Assembly: GCA_022376515.1 (NCBI GenBank)
Contig: WTXI01000004.1
Span: 1,572,577 to 1,636,576, forward strand
Direction of reading: 5' to 3'
Origin: Lactifluus volemus
Taxonomy: Eukaryota; Basidiomycota; Agaricomycetes; Russulales; Russulaceae
DNA length: 64,000 bases
In this document: piece after piece, positions 49,146-60,579 of the stretch
How the letters are laid out: each line of letters starts with the position of its first letter
Position numbering within the stretch: the stretch's first letter is position 1
Program-made: the position numbers and the translations under genes
The notes under the pieces: generated by a model
The model's input: only the letters and a program-made list of their open reading frames with translations
Databases searched by the model: none
Told to the model about the DNA's origin: nothing

Positions 49146-50204
49146 CAGTCTTCAAAGGGATGGACGAGAAGAGTAAGGATAAGTCATCTTTGACGATCGA
49201 TCCCCAGCAACGTCATGAAGAACGGCCAGAACAAACCAGGGTCGTCAATTCCTTCTCTGCAAGTCTCCTACTGACAGAAAGCCCGTTGTGGTCTATCGTG
49301 AGTACTGACCAGTGCTTTACATTGTTTTTGGAATCCGATGCGTGTCTTAAGAGGTGCTCATTGTGGGATCGGCGACCTCACAAGAGGTTCTTTGGAACTT
49401 CAGCCGTTTCAAGGACAAGAGACGTGTCTCTCTCAAACACAATCCTCACTTCTACAAAGATCTTCCTAGATCACCGGAGGCATATGGAACTAGATTCCAG
49501 GCCGACTCGATTCACGACTTTGAGGACGTTGATAAGGTCTACGTTCTCACCGATACGACGCGCCGTGTGTACCTTGAAACACCTCAAAAGACCCGTTCTT
49601 TCGGTAATTTCTGGGTACTGAACGGTACTATCCTTTTCAAGGGTGTGTGCCAACGTTTCGTTTACTTTTCGTTTTGCTTTTCTCACGCCCTCTTAGGCTC
49701 CGGCGGACAGCTCGAAGGTGAAAGTATTGTTGAAGCAACTATCGATGCCACGCCCAGCATCTGGTATCGCAAGGGCATACGTTGCCTATGATAAAGCCAT
49801 CCGACTCACCAGTCAATTCGGCGGCGGCAATCCCGGTCTGGAAGCAGGTCATTCACCTAATGGTGGAATTCCAAGATATCGATATACTCATTAGCACAAG
49901 ACCTGATCCACTCAGAGATGGTTGGGTGCGTCATGATGAAGATGGTATGTTCTTGGATTTCTTATGCTGACTCGGTCATAGATAAAGTATTCCCCTTCCG
50001 TGACCGACTCCGATGTGTCCCATCTGTCACGAGTACCAGTCGCAGGGGATTCATCATCCGAGCCAAACAGTCGCCTCACCACCTAAGATTGAAAATGGTG
50101 GTACTCCCGTTGAAGGTAGTACAGCTGAAAGTCGGGTGAATCCGTGGCTGGCTGCCAGTCACAATAATCGTAACAGTCGCAGGCGTGGTGCAATTGTAGC
50201 CTAG
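49146..50204 (+). pseudogene. Tandem family copy C3, 5'-truncated
   Basis: Homology begins inside exon 2 (VFKGMDEKSKDKSS-like) and continues with the core: EVLWNFSRFKDKRRVSLKHN, FYKDLPRSPEAYGTRF, VYVLTDTTRRVYLETP, SFGNFWVLNGTILFK, GQLEGESIVEATIDATPSIW. The N-terminal exons are absent and the proline-rich tail is replaced by a short unrelated-looking end (stop at 50204). With no start exon it is unlikely to make the family protein. Confidence 0.65.
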
Positions 50205-50701
50205 GTGACTCGGACGTGATTCTCGGAGAATATGAAAATGGAGCTGTCCTTGCGTATATTTATCATTCTACCTCTGCCAGTGACCTCTTCGGTCCTAAGG
50301 CAGGACTTTCGTGGACTGCGCGTGGAGAGTGAAAAGAATGAGTGTTCGATAATCACATCATAGGAAGTCCCGCGGAAACACATTGTCAATAGTTCTTATC
50401 GATCCCGGAGTTCCGTGTGGAACGATCACATCACATTGATCCACGCAGAGCCCTCACATAATGGTTCGATCGGAAAGCTGGAGTCCTCACCGCCTGAGGT
50501 GAGGCCCGACCCGGTCCGGGGTCACTCTCGCGTACCTGAATCCCGGTAGCCCATAACTCCCTCATAACCCATAACCCAGGGCATCAACCAACTGCTATGG
50601 GTTAAGAGGGAGGCGACCGTACTTATTCTCCATTCATTCGGCTAGGGCCGGGAAGTCACTGGCACCCCCGTCTACTGATCCGTTCTACTTTGTCTAACTC
50701 G
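50205..50701. other. Intergenic with one arm of a long inverted repeat
   Basis: 50361-50470 is an inverted copy of 53136-53237. The last 60 bases before C4 (CACTGGCACCCCCGTCTACTGAT) are shared with the flank of C5. Confidence 0.7.
50361..50470 (+). repeat. Left arm of about 105-bp inverted repeat around copy C4
   Basis: It starts TAGGAAGTCCCGCGGAAACA and ends near ATGGTTCGAT. The reverse complement of 53136-53237 matches along almost the whole length with small indels. Confidence 0.75.
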
Positions 50702-52488
50702 ATGTCCCCCTCGACGGTCAACTTCGACAAATATTCGTTTAAAAAGTATATGAAGAATATTGGCAGGGCATACCGAAAGCAGGCAATAGAACTGATCTCT
50801 GCTTGCCGCGATTTCGTTCAAGCCCGGGAGCAAAGCTACCAATCAGATATCGAGTTGAGACGTAATTGATCAATTTGCATAACATTCTCCTATCGCCCAA
50901 TTCTAATGGGTTTCCAAAGTGCATTAGCAGCCGTTGATAATGCATTAAGATGCGCAGCTGAAGCAAAAGGGAAGACATCTAAGGAGGCTGATAAGAACTT
51001 CAAAGATGCGACCGAGCTGTTGGGCAATTATGAAAGGGAATATCGTTTCAAGGGCCAGGACTCTACAGAGTATGAAAAACAGCATACGACGTTCCTCAAA
51101 AAGATGGAGGAAGCGACGTCGAAGGATAAGTCATCTTCGATGGTCTTAACTAAGATGAAGGAGACGTTACACTCTATAGTGAGGCTAACACATCCTTGCT
51201 TTACCTCGCATTAATGTTGACCCGCAGACACATGATGAATCTCAAGAACCAACCAGGATCGTCGAGTTCCGTCTCTGCCAATCCCTTACCGACGGGGATC
51301 CCATCGTTGTCCACCGTGAGTGCTGACCAATTATCGTCGTTGTTCCTGCAATCTGATGTAAATTCCAGAGACGCTTGGCAAGAGTTCAAACATACAAGAA
51401 ATCCTTTGGAACTTCAGCCGATATAAAGGCAAGAAGCGTCTTACTCTCAAGGAAAATCCCCACTTCTACGAACACCTTCCTTGCTCACCGGAGGCATATG
51501 GGAATACATTCAAGGCGAACGCGATCCAGGATTTTCAGCGTGTCGAGAAGGTCTACGTTCTCACCGATAAGGTGGGCCGTGTGTACCTTGAAACACAGGC
51601 TCAGGATATCCGTGCTTTTGGAAATTTCTGGATACCGAGCAATGCCATCATTTTCAAGGGTCTGTACCTCACCTTTTGTTTACTCTTTATGTTGTTCTCA
51701 TATCTTTCAGACATTCACGGAATGCTCGAAGGTGAGAGACATGTCGAACGGACTATCGATGCCACGCCAAAAATCTGGTACCGCAAAGAGCATCCATCAC
51801 CTCCATTACCTACGCCACCAGTCAATTCCACCTCAGTGGTGACAATGCCTGTCTGGAAGCAGGTAATTCGCCTAACGGTGGATGACCGAGATATCGGTAT
51901 CGATATCGATATATACATTAGCACAAGACCACCGGAACTCGAAGACGATTGGGTACGTTCTGATATGTTTGTCACCCGCTTCACCCTGACCCTGGCACAG
52001 ATCTTCTATCCGCCAAGCTCCCCTCCCAGCTCACCACCCCCTCAGCAACCGCCGACGGGCTACTACCTTTTCCTCAGGCACAATCCGCACCACAAGAACT
52101 GCAGACACCAGCACCATCACAAGTTGTACGAGCACACACTTCCCGAGCGGCACGTGGACCACTCCGGCTGCGCACCTCTGCACTACGCTCTTCTTTGGCA
52201 CCACTTGCACCCCACGAACTCCTGACACCAGCACCGCCACTTGTGCTTGCACACACTTCCCCAACGGTACCACGACCCCTTCAACAGCACGCCGAAGGTG
52301 AGGGATATGCTCCCCGCCAAACTGTCGTCTCCGGCACCAGGCCTGGGAATGCCACAAGACCGGCTCCCGCCCCTTCGTCACGACCTGTGGTTGTAGAGTT
52401 GCGACAGTCCGGATGCGGAACTCAACTGGTTCCAGAAATGTTTTTATTAGGCGATCGCGCCGATGCCGTGCGTGCACCCGGCAGTTGA
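50702..52488 (+). pseudogene. Tandem family copy C4, nearly complete
   Basis: Exon 1 (STVNFDKYSFKKYMKNIGR) starts at ATG 50702. Exon 2 (AVDNALRCAAEAKGKTSKEA), core exons (EILWNFSRYKGKKRLTLKEN, EHLPCSPEAYGNTF, VYVLTDKVGRVYLET, AFGNFWIPSNAIIFK) and exon 5 (GMLEGERHVERTIDATPKIW) are open. Relative to C5 it lacks one base at the exon 1/intron 1 border (GAGAC|GTAAT against GAGAAG|GTAAT) and has lost a C in the tail, so the aromatic C-terminus (LNWFRKY in C5) is out of frame and it ends at about 52488 with an unrelated sequence. An alternative first splice could rescue the N-terminus. Confidence 0.55.
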
Positions 52489-54072
52489 GGTCAATTATTA
52501 ACCATTTACGCTCTGCATATTCGGATCAAATTCAATCACCTATTCGACGAGCACAACAATGGTTAATGAAGTATGTATATGCCGAGGGCTGATTGTTGGG
52601 ATTTGGCACCCCTATCCCGTCGGAGTTAGGAATGGTGAATCGTGTGAACAGTTAATACCAGCTACTTTCCGAGTCGTAGCAGACAATCTAAGGTTTTTGT
52701 CCCCAAATTGTTTCCTCAGCGTTCTCTTCTCTGAGCTGCTGAGTTCAAATTCACTTTTACACTGATGACCGTGACCCAACGTTTTCCGAAGCCTTTTCTG
52801 GCCTGTCCTCTTACTGTCGGTGTGTGGAGTCTACGTGTTATGTATCACTCCGTCATTCGAGCTGGAGATTAAAGTACACTCTGGCACGAATATTAAAGGG
52901 CTGCAGCTGCATATATAGCGTTTGAGCCCGAACGCCGAGCCCCACTTCGCCGCCTCCGCCTATGGTTGAGTGTATCTGCATCGTGGCTGTTCATATGGCA
53001 TTGAGCTTCATATAAACGGGCCCACCCATTGAGTGAAGCATGAAGCGGAACAATTAGAACCAATTGGATCCTTCTCGTCATAGTCGATTTAGTAGAGACT
53101 TACCCGTTTCCCAGACCGTGGGAACATCTATGATAATCGAACCATACGCGAGGACTCTGCGTGGATCAATGTGATCGCTTCTGGGATCGATAAGAAATGA
53201 CAGATCTATTGCCAGAGTGTTTCCGCGGGACTTCCTACGGACACTCTTCTCATTAATATCACTCCTTTTCAGTACTCTATAGTACCACCATTCTTTTCCC
53301 CAAGCATTGATTGGCTCAAGAGATGAGATAGTGGATGGAGGCCGTCTACGCCTTCTACCGGTGACTAATATAATCAGGAAATGCCCAATTGCGCACGAGA
53401 CGTGGTAGCATCCCACGGAAAATGGGTTGGTGAAGCTCTTAGAGTCATGGACGAATCTGGGTGCCGCATTTTGCGCTCATGCTGTAGACTCGAGCCCGTT
53501 GCATCAGACCCCCAAATATATGTATTATCTGTTGCTGCCCACTGGCACGAGTTCAAAATTGTTGGTCAGCCGTGAGTCGACGGTCAGACCTTGTGAGGCG
53601 ACCAGCGAAACCGAAGCTGGGGAGCGTGTGCAATGTGATTCATTCAAGTTGTGCGAGTCGGTCTTTTCCGTTAGAAGGCCCTGTTAATGAAAGTGCGCAG
53701 CGCCTGAACGCTTGAATCGTTATGAACGTGGAAATTAGGGATCGACGAACCAACCTCACCCTTTCTGCGTGCCAACGGGGCTCAGTATGGGAGAAAAAAG
53801 CGGGAATTGCCGGAGTGAGTAATTCACCCGTCATCATGATAGCGCCACCATCAACGGTGTCTCCGCGAGCCTGCGAGTCATATCTGGTCAGCTGAGTGCT
53901 CTCTTGAAATCTCGCAAAGTCGTCCGTAGAATGATCGCTTCAATTGAGAGGTGTGCACTCAACGTGTGCCCTCCCAGAGTGATGCTTCTTATTCTCCGTT
54001 CAGTCGACTAGAGTCCGAGGACTCGGAGCCACTGGCACCCCCGTCTACTGATCTGTTCTACTTTGTCTACTT
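52489..54072. other. Intergenic between C4 and C5
   Basis: It holds the duplicated 3' flank (52500-52565, repeated at 56518-56590), the right arm of the inverted repeat (53136-53237) and no supported gene. Confidence 0.5.
53136..53237 (-). repeat. Right arm of the inverted repeat around copy C4
   Basis: This is the reverse-complement match to 50361-50470. The key shared string is TAGGAAGTCCCGCGGAAACA. Confidence 0.75.
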
Positions 54073-56471
54073 GATGTCCCCTTCGACGGCCGACTTCGAC
54101 AAATATTCGTTTAACAAGTATATGAAGAATATTGGCAGGGCATACCGAAAGCAGGCAATGGAACTAATCTCTGCTTGCCGCCTTTTCGTTCTAGCCCAGG
54201 AGCAAAGCTACCAATCGATATCGAGTTGAGAAGGTAATTGATCAATTTGCATAACATTCATCCTATCACCCAATTCTAATGGGGTCTCCAAAGTGCATTA
54301 GCAGCCGTTGATAATGCATTAAGATGCGCAGCTGAAGCAAAAGGGAAGACATCTAAGGAGGCTGATAAGAACTTCAAAGATGCGACCGAGTTGTTGGGCA
54401 AATTATGAAAGGAAATATCGTTTCAAGGACCGGGACTCCACAGAGTATGAAAAACAGGATAAGACTTCCTCAAAAAGATGGAGGAAGCGACGTCGAAGGA
54501 TAAGTCATCTTCGACCATCTTGTCTAAGATGAAGGAGACGTTCCACTCTATAGTGAGGCTTACACATGTCGCTTTACCTCACATTAATATTGACCCGCAG
54601 ACGCATGATGAATCTCAAGAACCAACCAGGATCGTCGAGTTCCGTCTCTGCCAATCCCCTACCGACGGGATCCCATCGTTGTCCACCGTGAGTGCTGACC
54701 AATGGTCGTCGTTGTTTCTGGAATCTGATGTAAATCACAGAGACGCTTTGTGAGAGTTCAAACTTACAAGAAATCCTTTGGAACTTCAGCCGATATAAGG
54801 GCAAGAAGCGTCTTACTCTCAAGGAAAATCCTCACTTCTACGAACACCTTCCTTGCTTACCGGAGGCATATGGGAATACATTCAAGGCCAACGCGATCCA
54901 GGATTTTCAGCATGTCGAGAAGGTCTACGTTCTCACCGATAAGGTGGGCCGTGTTTACGTTGAAACACAGGCCCAGGATATCCGTGCTTTCGGCAATTTC
55001 TGGATACCGAGCAATGCCATCATTTTCAAAGGTCTGCACCTCAACTTTTGTTTACTCTTTTTCTTCTTTCTCATATCTTCCATCACAGACATTCACGGAA
55101 TGCTCGAAGGTGAGAGACATGTCGAACGGAGTATCGATGCCACGCCAAAAATCTGGTACCGCAAAGAGCATCCATTACCTCCATTACCTACACCACCAGT
55201 GAATTCCACCTCAGTGGTGACAATGCCGGTCTGGAAGCAGGTAATTCGCCTAACGGTGGATGACCGAGATATCGATATACGCATTAGCACAAGACCACTT
55301 GAACTCGATGACGGTTGGGTACGTTCTGATATGTTTGTCATCCGCTTACCCTGACTCTGGCACAGATCTTATATCCGCTAAGCTCCTCTCGCAACTCACG
55401 ACCCCCTCAACAACCGCCGACGAGGCTACTATATTCTCCTCAGGCACAACCGCAGACACCAGCACCGTCACAAGCTGTACGAGCACACACTTCCCGAGCG
55501 ACACGTGGACCACCCGGCAGCGCGCCTCTGCACAAAACTCTTCTTTGGTATCGCACGCACCCCAAGAACCACCACGAGCCCCACTACAAGATGTACCAGC
55601 ACATACTTCCGCAAAGACGTTTGAACCTCCCCAGCTGCACCTCTCTGAACGACACCCTTCTATAACATCACCCAAATTCCAAGAATTACCGACACCACAC
55701 CGACACAAGCTGTATCAGCACACACTTCTCGAACGGCGCGTGGACCACCCCAGCAGCCCGCCTCTACAGGACACTCTTCTTTGGCATCGCACGCACCCCA
55801 AGAACCACCACGAGCCCCATTACAAGCTGCGCCAGCACATACTTCCGCAAAGACATTTGAACCCCCCCAGCTGCACCCCTCTGAACGACATCCTTCTGTA
55901 ACATCGCCCAAATTACCGACACCATCACCGCCACAAGCTGTACCAGCACACACTTCCCGAACGGCGCGTGACCACCCCAGCAGCCCGCCTCTGAACCATA
56001 CTCTTCTTGGCATCGCACGCACCCCAAGAACCACCACGAGCCCCACTACAAGCCGTACCAGCATCTACTTCCGCAAAGACGTTTGAACCTCCCCAGCTGC
56101 ACCGCTCTGAACGACACCCTTCTAGATCGTCGCCCAAATTCCAAGAATTACCGACACCATCACCGCCACAAGCTGTACCAGCGCATACTTCCCCAATGGC
56201 ATCCAAACCATCCCTGCAGCACGCCTCTGCACGACACTCTCCTATGACACCACCTGCACCCCACGAACTCCTGGCACCAGCACCGCCACACTTTGTACCT
56301 TCACACAGCCCAACGGTACCACGACCCCTTCAGCAGCGCGCCGAAGGTGAGGGACATGCTCCCCGCCAAACTGTCGTCTCCGGCACCAAGCCGGGGAATC
56401 CCACAACACCGGCTCCTTCGTCACAACCTCGGAACCTCAACTGGTTCCGGAAATATGTTTGGGATTATTAG
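54073..56471 (+). pseudogene. Tandem family copy C5 with several indels and an expanded proline-rich tail
   Basis: It is closest to C4, with promoter and 3' flank included. Relative to C4, exon 1 lacks one A (QSYQSISS then stop), exon 2 gains an A (GGGCAAATTATGA gives a stop) and loses a G further on, and exon 3 lacks a G before the 3rd intron. The core (VYVLTDKVGRVYVET, AFGNFWIPSNAIIFK, GMLEGERHVERSIDATPKIW) remains open. The tail has grown by tandem repeats of about 225-240 bp and ends LNWFRKYVWDY. Three or more independent frame lesions make it a pseudogene with good confidence. Confidence 0.65.
55440..56290 (+). repeat. Tandem repeat array in the proline-rich tail of C5
   Basis: The string CGCACGCACCCCAAGAACCA recurs at about 55553, 55790 and 56014, i.e. 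spacings of about 237 and 225 bp, with shared companions such as CTTCCGCAAAGACGTTTGAA. C4 has only one shortened unit here. Confidence 0.75.
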
Positions 56472-57560
56472 GCGAGCGCGCCTCTGCCTTGGGTGCAGCC
56501 GGCCTTTGGGGTCCGTTGATAACCATTTACACTCTGCATATTCGGATCAAATTCAATCACTTATTCGATGAGCACAACAATGGTCAATAAAGATACGCCT
56601 AGTATGCATCAAGGTACCAGAAGTGTATGACAGAGAGGTATGTTGCAATGGGGGGTCCGTTTTTCGAGCTGCAAGTCCTGCAACCTTGAGTAGGACTTTT
56701 GTGGTCTGCGCCATAGAATTCGTAACGACGCAAGTAAAGAAGATATTTGCTGTGGAAGTGGAAGCCGTAAAGAATTGAATAAATGGTAGTTAACTTTCAT
56801 GTAAATTATTTCCTAGGCTTATTGATTGACCGATGACCATGAACCCATGAGCGGCTCTGCTGGTAGCTGATCCCGTGATCCAGCACGGACGTGAGGTGAA
56901 CAAAAGAATGGACTGTGTGATGAATCAACTCTGTTCGTGATGCACGCGCTGCTGAAGAAATTGAAATGGCCCACTGAATGTAGACCACTGCGTCTACGTG
57001 TGAGTTCGGAAGTAAGACAGGAAGTGAGGGTGAGTGAGCAGTTCCCAAGAACGGTCAAAGTCGTGAAACGTGGGAGAGCTCGAGTCGAACACGAGAACGT
57101 TGGTCGCGATGGTGGAGCCGTTTTGAAAGCAGGAAGGTTTCGAAGGAGATCAGACAAGTGTTTTAAGAAGAGAAGAGAGAACAGACAAGGGGGATTTCGC
57201 TGCTGCTCTGAGTACATTTTTGCAGGGTATTTATGTACAAGTTGAGTACAGCTATCTAGAAATGGAAACACGTTGAGTATGGGCTTGTAAGTAAGTAAGA
57301 AAAAGCCACTGGCACAAAGGAAACGAGTCTAAGGTACGAAAAATCGAGTGAGAAGATATTGAGAGGGACAAAGGGGGGCATAGCAAGGGAGTTGAATGAT
57401 ACCAAAGTGAGACTGAAGCTGAAATCCAAGGAATAAAACAAAGACTTTGAAGGATGCATCACCCTCAGAATGCTTCACAGGATGATCGCATTTCCTTTGA
57501 ACAAAGAGAAAAATTTAGAGGGGTCGAAAATCTAGACGCAGCGTGAATCACAGCATGCAG
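56472..57560. other. Intergenic after C5
   Basis: The first 120 bases repeat the C4 3' flank. The remainder has antisense frames (Ser/Leu-rich) that I could not support as a gene. Confidence 0.45.
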
Positions 57561-57607
57561 TTCGAGTTCTCTTTAGAGAACGAGGTTTTATGCCGATTTT
57601 CTTGCGG

Positions 57608-58395
57608 AAATTTGCCCCCCCCCGTGGGAATATTCATCGATATCGTTGCTGCATCTCGGCATCCTATATGGAGTTTGCCGCAGCTTTACGTGATTATATG
57701 TGATGATACAGTTTCCTTATTTGAATATGCACGCGCGTTGTGTTGAGATTGTGGGAAAAATTCATCGCTATCGTTGCGGCTATTTCCGAGAGCGTGTGAG
57801 TTTTTATTTGAGGCCGCGTTTTGGTGAGTCGAGCGTGGGAATTGTCATCGCTATCATTGCGGCTATTTCCAAGGGCGTGTGAGTTTGAATATGCACGCGC
57901 GTTGCGTTGAGATTGTGGGAAAATTCACCGCTAACGTTGCGGCTGTTGCCGGTAAGTTGCGCATGTGGGTTGTGTGGGTATTGTGGGAAAATTCATGGCT
58001 ATCGTTGCGGCAGTTGCCGGGTTCCCATTGCGCATTGTGTTGAGACTGTGGGAAAATTCACCGCTAACATTGCGGCTGTTGCCGGTAAGTTTTGCGCATG
58101 TGGGTTGTTGTGTGGGTATTGTGGGAAAATTCATCGCTATCATTGCGGCAGTTGCCGGGTTCCCATGCGCGTTGTGTTGAGATTGTGGGAAATTTCACCA
58201 CTAACGTTGCGGCTGTTGCCGTTCGCTGTATGTTGTGCGTGTGTCGTACATTGTGTGGGAATATTCATTGCTATCGTTGCGGCCTTTGCCGGGTTATTTA
58301 TTTGAATTGCGTGCGCATTATATTGAGATTGTGGGTAGTTAATTTGAATATGCGTACGCATTGCATTGAGATTGTGGGAGATTTCAGTGGGTGTT
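57608..58395 (+). repeat. Degenerate minisatellite (about 65-bp unit, about 133-bp higher-order unit)
   Basis: The block TTGTGGGAAAATTCATCGCTATCGTTGCGGC recurs roughly ten times with variants (ACCGCTAAC / ATCGCTATC) that alternate. The composite pair including GGTAAGTTGCGCATGTGGGTTG repeats at 57951 and 58084. Frames running through it are by-products. Confidence 0.85.
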
Positions 58396-58559
58396 GTTGC
58401 TCAATGTAATTTTACGCGTGTATTGTGTGTACCAAAGCCTAATACGAGTTCTATAAACAAATTGACCATGAAATGAAGGAACCTAGCGCACGCGACAGGA
58501 TTATTTGCAATTAAATGGAAACTCGGTTCATTGAACGACTAGTAGTAATACTAAGGTCC

Positions 58560-58770
58560 ATTGTACTTCCATTGTACTACTAGTACTAATTAGTGTTGCG
58601 GGGGCTCGACGAGCCGGAGCTAGCCGAAGCCGAGCCCCCTTTAGCCATGGCATCGGCTTGCCAAATTTAGCCGAGCCACCTTAGCCGGAACCTTTAGCTA
58701 AGGCTAAGCCGCTTAGCCTTAGCTAATGGTTCCGGCTTACGGAGGGGAGCCCTCGGCTTGGAGCTCATCA
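58560..58770. repeat. GAGCC/TTAGCC-rich element with a 27-bp hairpin
   Basis: The stretch is full of GCCGAGCC and TTAGCC words. 58683-58709 and 58711-58737 are inverted copies with one mismatch and a one-base spacer. CTACTAGTACTA at 58577-58588 marks its left side. Confidence 0.75.
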
Positions 58771-59089
58771 CACTCATTTCCAAAGTACCCGTGAATCTGT
58801 GATACGTGGCATGGCGGTGACGCCACCCCTTCAATGTCCAACAAACTCTAACCTAAGTGCCACGGGCCCACGGCCCACAGGCCACAAGAACAGTAACAAC
58901 AAGCCAAACACGTTGCACGTCACATGCAACGTGTCTACACAGCGCTACAAGCCTACAGCGAAAGGAACAACTAAAATATCGTGGTACAAGTCACAAACAT
59001 GCCGATGACGGCCTATCACCCACTCAACATTGAATGATCATCTCGCCAAGCCTTCTTGACTTCTTACCACCATCATCGAAATTTTCTCG

Positions 59090-60235
59090 ATGTCTTATCC
59101 CCCCATTCTTGACCTTCAGTCCTTCAACAAAGCCAAGGACGACCGCACCCTGGAAGTCCCAGGTGCAGCTGAAGCAATAAACGCGGCCGTGGAGGTTGTC
59201 TGCAAAATCCCAGACGACGTCCGACGAGGACATCGCTTAGGCGATGGATCGGACGTGGTTGAGGCAGCCCTTAGAGCCGCCTTTGCTCCCAAGCCGTTGA
59301 CCCCCCTCCTACTCCCTCTGTAGCCCCCACCGAGCCCCGAGCTCGCTTGGCGAGGCTGGCACATCAAATTCCCAGTCGCCTTTTACACCGTTTGCACTGG
59401 GACCCCCGTTTCACAGCCCACACTCCACACCCTGAGCCCTCCGGTGACTCTCCGGGCGAAGGGCAGGCGGCACGACCCCTAGGGCAAAGGCAAACCCCTA
59501 ACCCGACGGGCTCTTTCTGCGGCTGACGAACTCTCTGTGTTCGACATCCACAAATATATTCCGTCGCCGCTGGTTCTTATCACGGGACCACCTCGTGGCT
59601 AACGTCATTTCGGCCCAAAAGGCCGAAGATGGAAAAGTTTTTTGGGTCGAGTTCGCTCCCCAGTTCCACGCTCACCTGGTCAAGTGCGCTGTTGCGCTTG
59701 TACCTCGCCCCCTTAACAAGGTGAAAAAGGTGATGTTCGGATACATCTTAGAGCTTCTTAACGGAGAGGGCCCCCAAGCCTTTTTCGATCTCTCCAAGGG
59801 ACAGAGAGTGGCATCTCTGGCTCTGAAGGAGAAGAGGCGACTTGCACGGAAAAGGAATCGCGCATCGAGGCAGGAGCGCCGGAAAGCCGCCGCCGAGGCA
59901 GCCAATGGCAAACCACAACGGTCATGCAAGTACTGCAAGCGAGAGTTTGCGACGCCAGGGCCGCCAAGCGACACGATGCCCTTTTCTCCAAGGAGGATAG
60001 TGATGAGAGTGGGGAGGCGAGCGGCAAAGGCAAGTCCCGAGCTGCCCCGAAACCGAACAAGCCGGCCCCAAGACTTGAGACGCTCCCCCCAACCCCCCAG
60101 TCAGCACCATGACCACCGCTCAATCTCAGGCTAAGAAGACGCAAGACCAACAATCCATCGAAAAAAGAAGAAGAAGTCAAGCTCGACATCGAAGCCTCAA
60201 GAACCAACAACGACAACGACTACTCCTGGCCCCCG
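59090..60235 (+). pseudogene. Decayed reading region with a zinc-finger-like motif
   Basis: Three successive frames look coding: 59090 (MSYPPILDLQSFNKAKDDRT..., stop at 59323), 59595 (a segment with KVMFGYILELLNGEG and a basic helix RLARKRNRASRQERRK), and then CKYCKREFA in one frame continuing ARAAKRHDALFSKEDSDESG in another. Cys-x2-Cys followed by a His about 12 residues on resembles a C2H2-type finger cut by a frame break near 59950. I cannot identify the parent gene; an element-encoded nucleic-acid-binding protein is one option. Introns might explain some frame changes, but I found no convincing splice sites. Confidence 0.35.
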
Positions 60236-60579
60236 GCAAAGTGCGGCAACGCACGTCCCCAATCGCACGTTAGGCAGAGTGCTAGCCTCCGACCAGCCAT
60301 ACGAGATGACCTCCGACCGGCCGCTCATCCCGGCTCAACACCGAGACGAAACGCAGGACAAGGAGAGGGTTATTGGACAAATTGCATGAGTAGCTTTACA
60401 CAGCGGACACTGTATAGTTACAACACGGTATATAGGGCGGTCCCTGAATCCGTCTCAATAGAGAAAAGTTCACACTCAATGATCATCTCGCGGCCCTTTG
60501 AACGACGAACGTAAACTGCACATTCTTGTTTGTCAGCCTCGGGGGGTCGGGGACTCGGGGTCGGGACAAACAAAAGTAC
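60236..60579. other. Intergenic
   Basis: No gene seen. CAATGATCATCTCGC at 60478 repeats a word at 59034 (and at 3760). Confidence 0.45.

Noticed and set aside
57907..58305. 132-codon Cys-rich frame that looks like a repeat peptide
   Set aside because: It is created by the minisatellite unit; other frames are equally open and there is no start context or intron pattern.
57608..58395. CRISPR array
   Set aside because: Repeats are degenerate with no unique spacers, and the genome is fungal.
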